Assembly (NCBI GenBank): GCA_035457725.1 | Contig: DATIBC010000018.1 | Coordinates: forward strand, 1-46,561 | Direction: 5' to 3' | Source: DATFES01 sp035457725 | GTDB lineage: Bacteria; Pseudomonadota; Alphaproteobacteria; CACIAM-22H2 | DNA length: 46,561 nucleotides | Shown: piece by piece, positions 44,945 through 46,561 of the stretch | Position numbering within the stretch: position 1 is the stretch's first letter | How the letters are laid out: every line of letters starts with the position of its first letter | Position numbers and translations under genes: made by a program | Notes under the pieces: generated by a model | What the model was told of the DNA's origin: nothing | The model's input: the letters and a program-made list of their open reading frames with translations, nothing else | Database searches by the model: none

Positions 44945-45031
44945 CGCCCCGGTCCTCCGCGCCTGAACCCTAAGCCCGTGTCGCCGTCCTAACTGGTTTG
45001 TCGTCAAATCGCGCCGCCGTCGCGTAGCGCC

Positions 45032-46561
45032 TCATCCCTCGATCCGCGCGAAATCCGCCACTTGGCCGAGAGTGCGGCGAATCTCCGAGAGTAGCCGAAG
45101 CCGGTTGGCGCGCAGTCGCGCGTCATCGGCGTTGACCGTAACTTTGTCGAAGAAGTAGTCGACCGGCGGACGGAGCGCCGATAATTTACGCATCGCACCA
45201 CCAAAATCCTCCTTGGCGATCGCCGCCCGCATCGCCGCCGAGGCTTCCTCGAGCGCTGAATGCAGCGCGCGCTCCTCGTCCTGAGCGAACACAGTGGGAT
45301 CGACGGCGTCGTCATAGCGCGCCTTGTCCTTTTTTTCTTCGATGGCGACGATGTTGGAAGCGCGCCGGTATGCGGTGAGGAGGTTGGCCCCGTCCTCGCC
45401 GCCGAGAAAGCCATTCAGCGCGTCGACGCGGGTCAAGAGGCGCACCAGATCATCCTCGCTTTCGAGCGCGAACACGGCATCGATTAGATCATGGCGTACG
45501 CCCTGATCGCGTAGCGCGACCTTGAGCCGGTCGGCGAGAAACTCGAGCAACGCAAGCGGCACCTCGGGGTGGTGCCAGTCGGGCTGCCATTGGGAGTAAA
45601 TCTGATCCGCCTTCGCGAACATCGTCCATAGCGGCAAACGCAGCTTGTTCTCGACGACCAAGCGGATGATTCCCAAAGCGGCGCGGCGCAATGCATAAGG
45701 GTCTCTCGAGCCGGTCGGCCGTTCACCGATGGCGAAGAAACCAACCAGCGAGTCGATCTTGTCGGCGAGCGCGACGGCGACCGACACCGGTGCTGACGGA
45801 CAGCGATCGCTGGGTCCAAGCGGCGAATAGTGGTCGCGAATGGCGTCCGCCACCTCCGGCTTTTCGCCCTCGTTGAGCGCATAGTAACGCCCCATGGCAC
45901 CTTGCAGCTCGGGAAATTCGCCGACCATGCCTGTCGAAAGGTCCGCCTTGCATAGCAGCGCCGCGCTGCGCGCACGGTCAACATCGGCCCCGACATAGGG
46001 GGCAAGCTCGGCGGCCAGCGCCTGCAGGCGCGCCACCTTGTCGGCCATCGTCCCCAGCTTGGCGTGGAAGACGCGCGACGCCAACGCCGGCACGCGGTCT
46101 TCCAGTTTGGTCTTGCGATCCTGGTCCCAGAAGAAATTGGCGTCCGAAAGCCGCGCCCGCAGCACGCGCTCGTTGCCGCGCACGATGTTCGCCCGAGCCT
46201 CGGCGTCGCCGTCGATGTTGGCCACGACGACGAAACGCGGCGCCAACCTGCCCGTCGCGTCGACCAGAGAAAAGTACTTCTGGTTGGTACGCATCGTCGC
46301 CGTCAAGACTTCGGGAGGAAGATCCATGAACGTTTTTTCGATGCCGCCGATCAGGGCCACCGGCCATTCGACCAGGCCGGTCACTTCGTCGAGAAGCGCC
46401 GGGTCGTCCTTGACCTTAAGACCCTCCGCACGCGCCGCCTCGTCCGTCTTCTTGCGGATCGTCTCGCGCCGCTCGTCCTGATCGACGATCACGAAGCGCT
46501 CGCGGAGCTTCCTCGCGTAATCCGCGAAGCCGGTGACGGCAATTTCGCCGCCCGACATGAA
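45032..46561 (-). CDS. glyS: glycyl-tRNA synthetase beta subunit (3' part)
   Basis: The gene runs off the right edge; about 509 C-terminal residues are visible of roughly 700 expected. Recognisable parts are VEWPVALIGGIEKTFMDLPPEVL, TMRTNQKYFSL, FVVVANIDG, GNERVLRARLSDANFFWDQD and KVARLQALAAEL, then the GEFPELQGAMGRYYA block. The C-terminal anticodon-binding (DALR-like) domain ends RLRLLSEIRRTLGQVADF. Works as an alpha2beta2 enzyme with GlyQ, expected upstream outside the window. Downstream ppdK on the same strand is an order seen in many alphaproteobacteria. The Met at 46558 is internal, not a start. Confidence 0.96.
   Translation of the reverse strand, partial: FMSGGEIAVTGFADYARKLRERFVIVDQDERRETIRKKTDEAARAEGLKVKDDPALLDEVTGLVEWPVALIGGIEKTFMDLPPEVLTATMRTNQKYFSLVDATGRLAPRFVVVANIDGDAEARANIVRGNERVLRARLSDANFFWDQDRKTKLEDRVPALASRVFHAKLGTMADKVARLQALAAELAPYVGADVDRARSAALLCKADLSTGMVGEFPELQGAMGRYYALNEGEKPEVADAIRDHYSPLGPSDRCPSAPVSVAVALADKIDSLVGFFAIGERPTGSRDPYALRRAALGIIRLVVENKLRLPLWTMFAKADQIYSQWQPDWHHPEVPLALLEFLADRLKVALRDQGVRHDLIDAVFALESEDDLVRLLTRVDALNGFLGGEDGANLLTAYRRASNIVAIEEKKDKARYDDAVDPTVFAQDEERALHSALEEASAAMRAAIAKEDFGGAMRKLSALRPPVDYFFDKVTVNADDARLRANRLRLLSEIRRTLGQVADFARIEG

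Overview
The window is GC-rich chromosomal DNA of an alphaproteobacterium, probably from the Rhodospirillales/Rhizobiales side. The evidence is gene content and order: the alphaproteobacterial type of serC beside serA, hisZ with purA, folP/glmM/thiD, glyS followed by ppdK, a DUF1127 protein, and strong G/C preference at third codon positions. I could run no database search, so family names rest on motifs recognised by eye.

Left third (1-15,000): housekeeping and small metabolic genes, mostly on the minus strand. These are dcd, a small basic protein coupled to a DUF924 protein, purA, hisZ, serA, serC, a MaoC hydratase and a TtuC-type decarboxylating dehydrogenase. A plus-strand pair encodes an exported Vgb-like beta-propeller overlapping a c-type cytochrome. 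An Ada-like methyltransferase and an EamA transporter diverge around a perfect 18-bp inverted repeat. GNAT, PhzF and PaiB-like genes follow.

Middle (15,000-30,000): a MocR regulator diverges from a DUF1127 gene and may have a leaderless transcript. Next come glmM-thiD and folP with an inserted histidine phosphatase, a persulfide dioxygenase, an AlkA-type glycosylase, and a complete soeABC sulfite dehydrogenase operon. The dioxygenase would make sulfite and SoeABC would oxidise it, so the two loci form a plausible sulfur detoxification route.

The most unusual structure lies just after soeC. The order [end of soeC - tRNA-Thr - end of a methyltransferase gene] occurs twice, about 1.3 kb apart. 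In the left copy soeC is intact but the tRNA and the methyltransferase tail are decayed. In the right copy soeC is only a tail, while the tRNA and methyltransferase are intact. Between them sit an ankyrin-repeat gene of different composition and a palindromic repeat element with terminal inverted repeats.

Right third (30,000-46,561): a minus-strand run of a membrane spermidine-synthase-like protein, a 63-aa protein, an AcuI-type reductase, a thiolase, a class II dihydroorotase, asnB and two glycosyltransferases. Then come ygfZ and a Gdx/SugE guanidinium exporter on the plus strand, followed on the minus strand by a HIT protein, ppdK with a long basic C-terminal tail, and the 3' part of glyS, which runs off the window. 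No CRISPR array, transposase, integrase or phage gene was seen.
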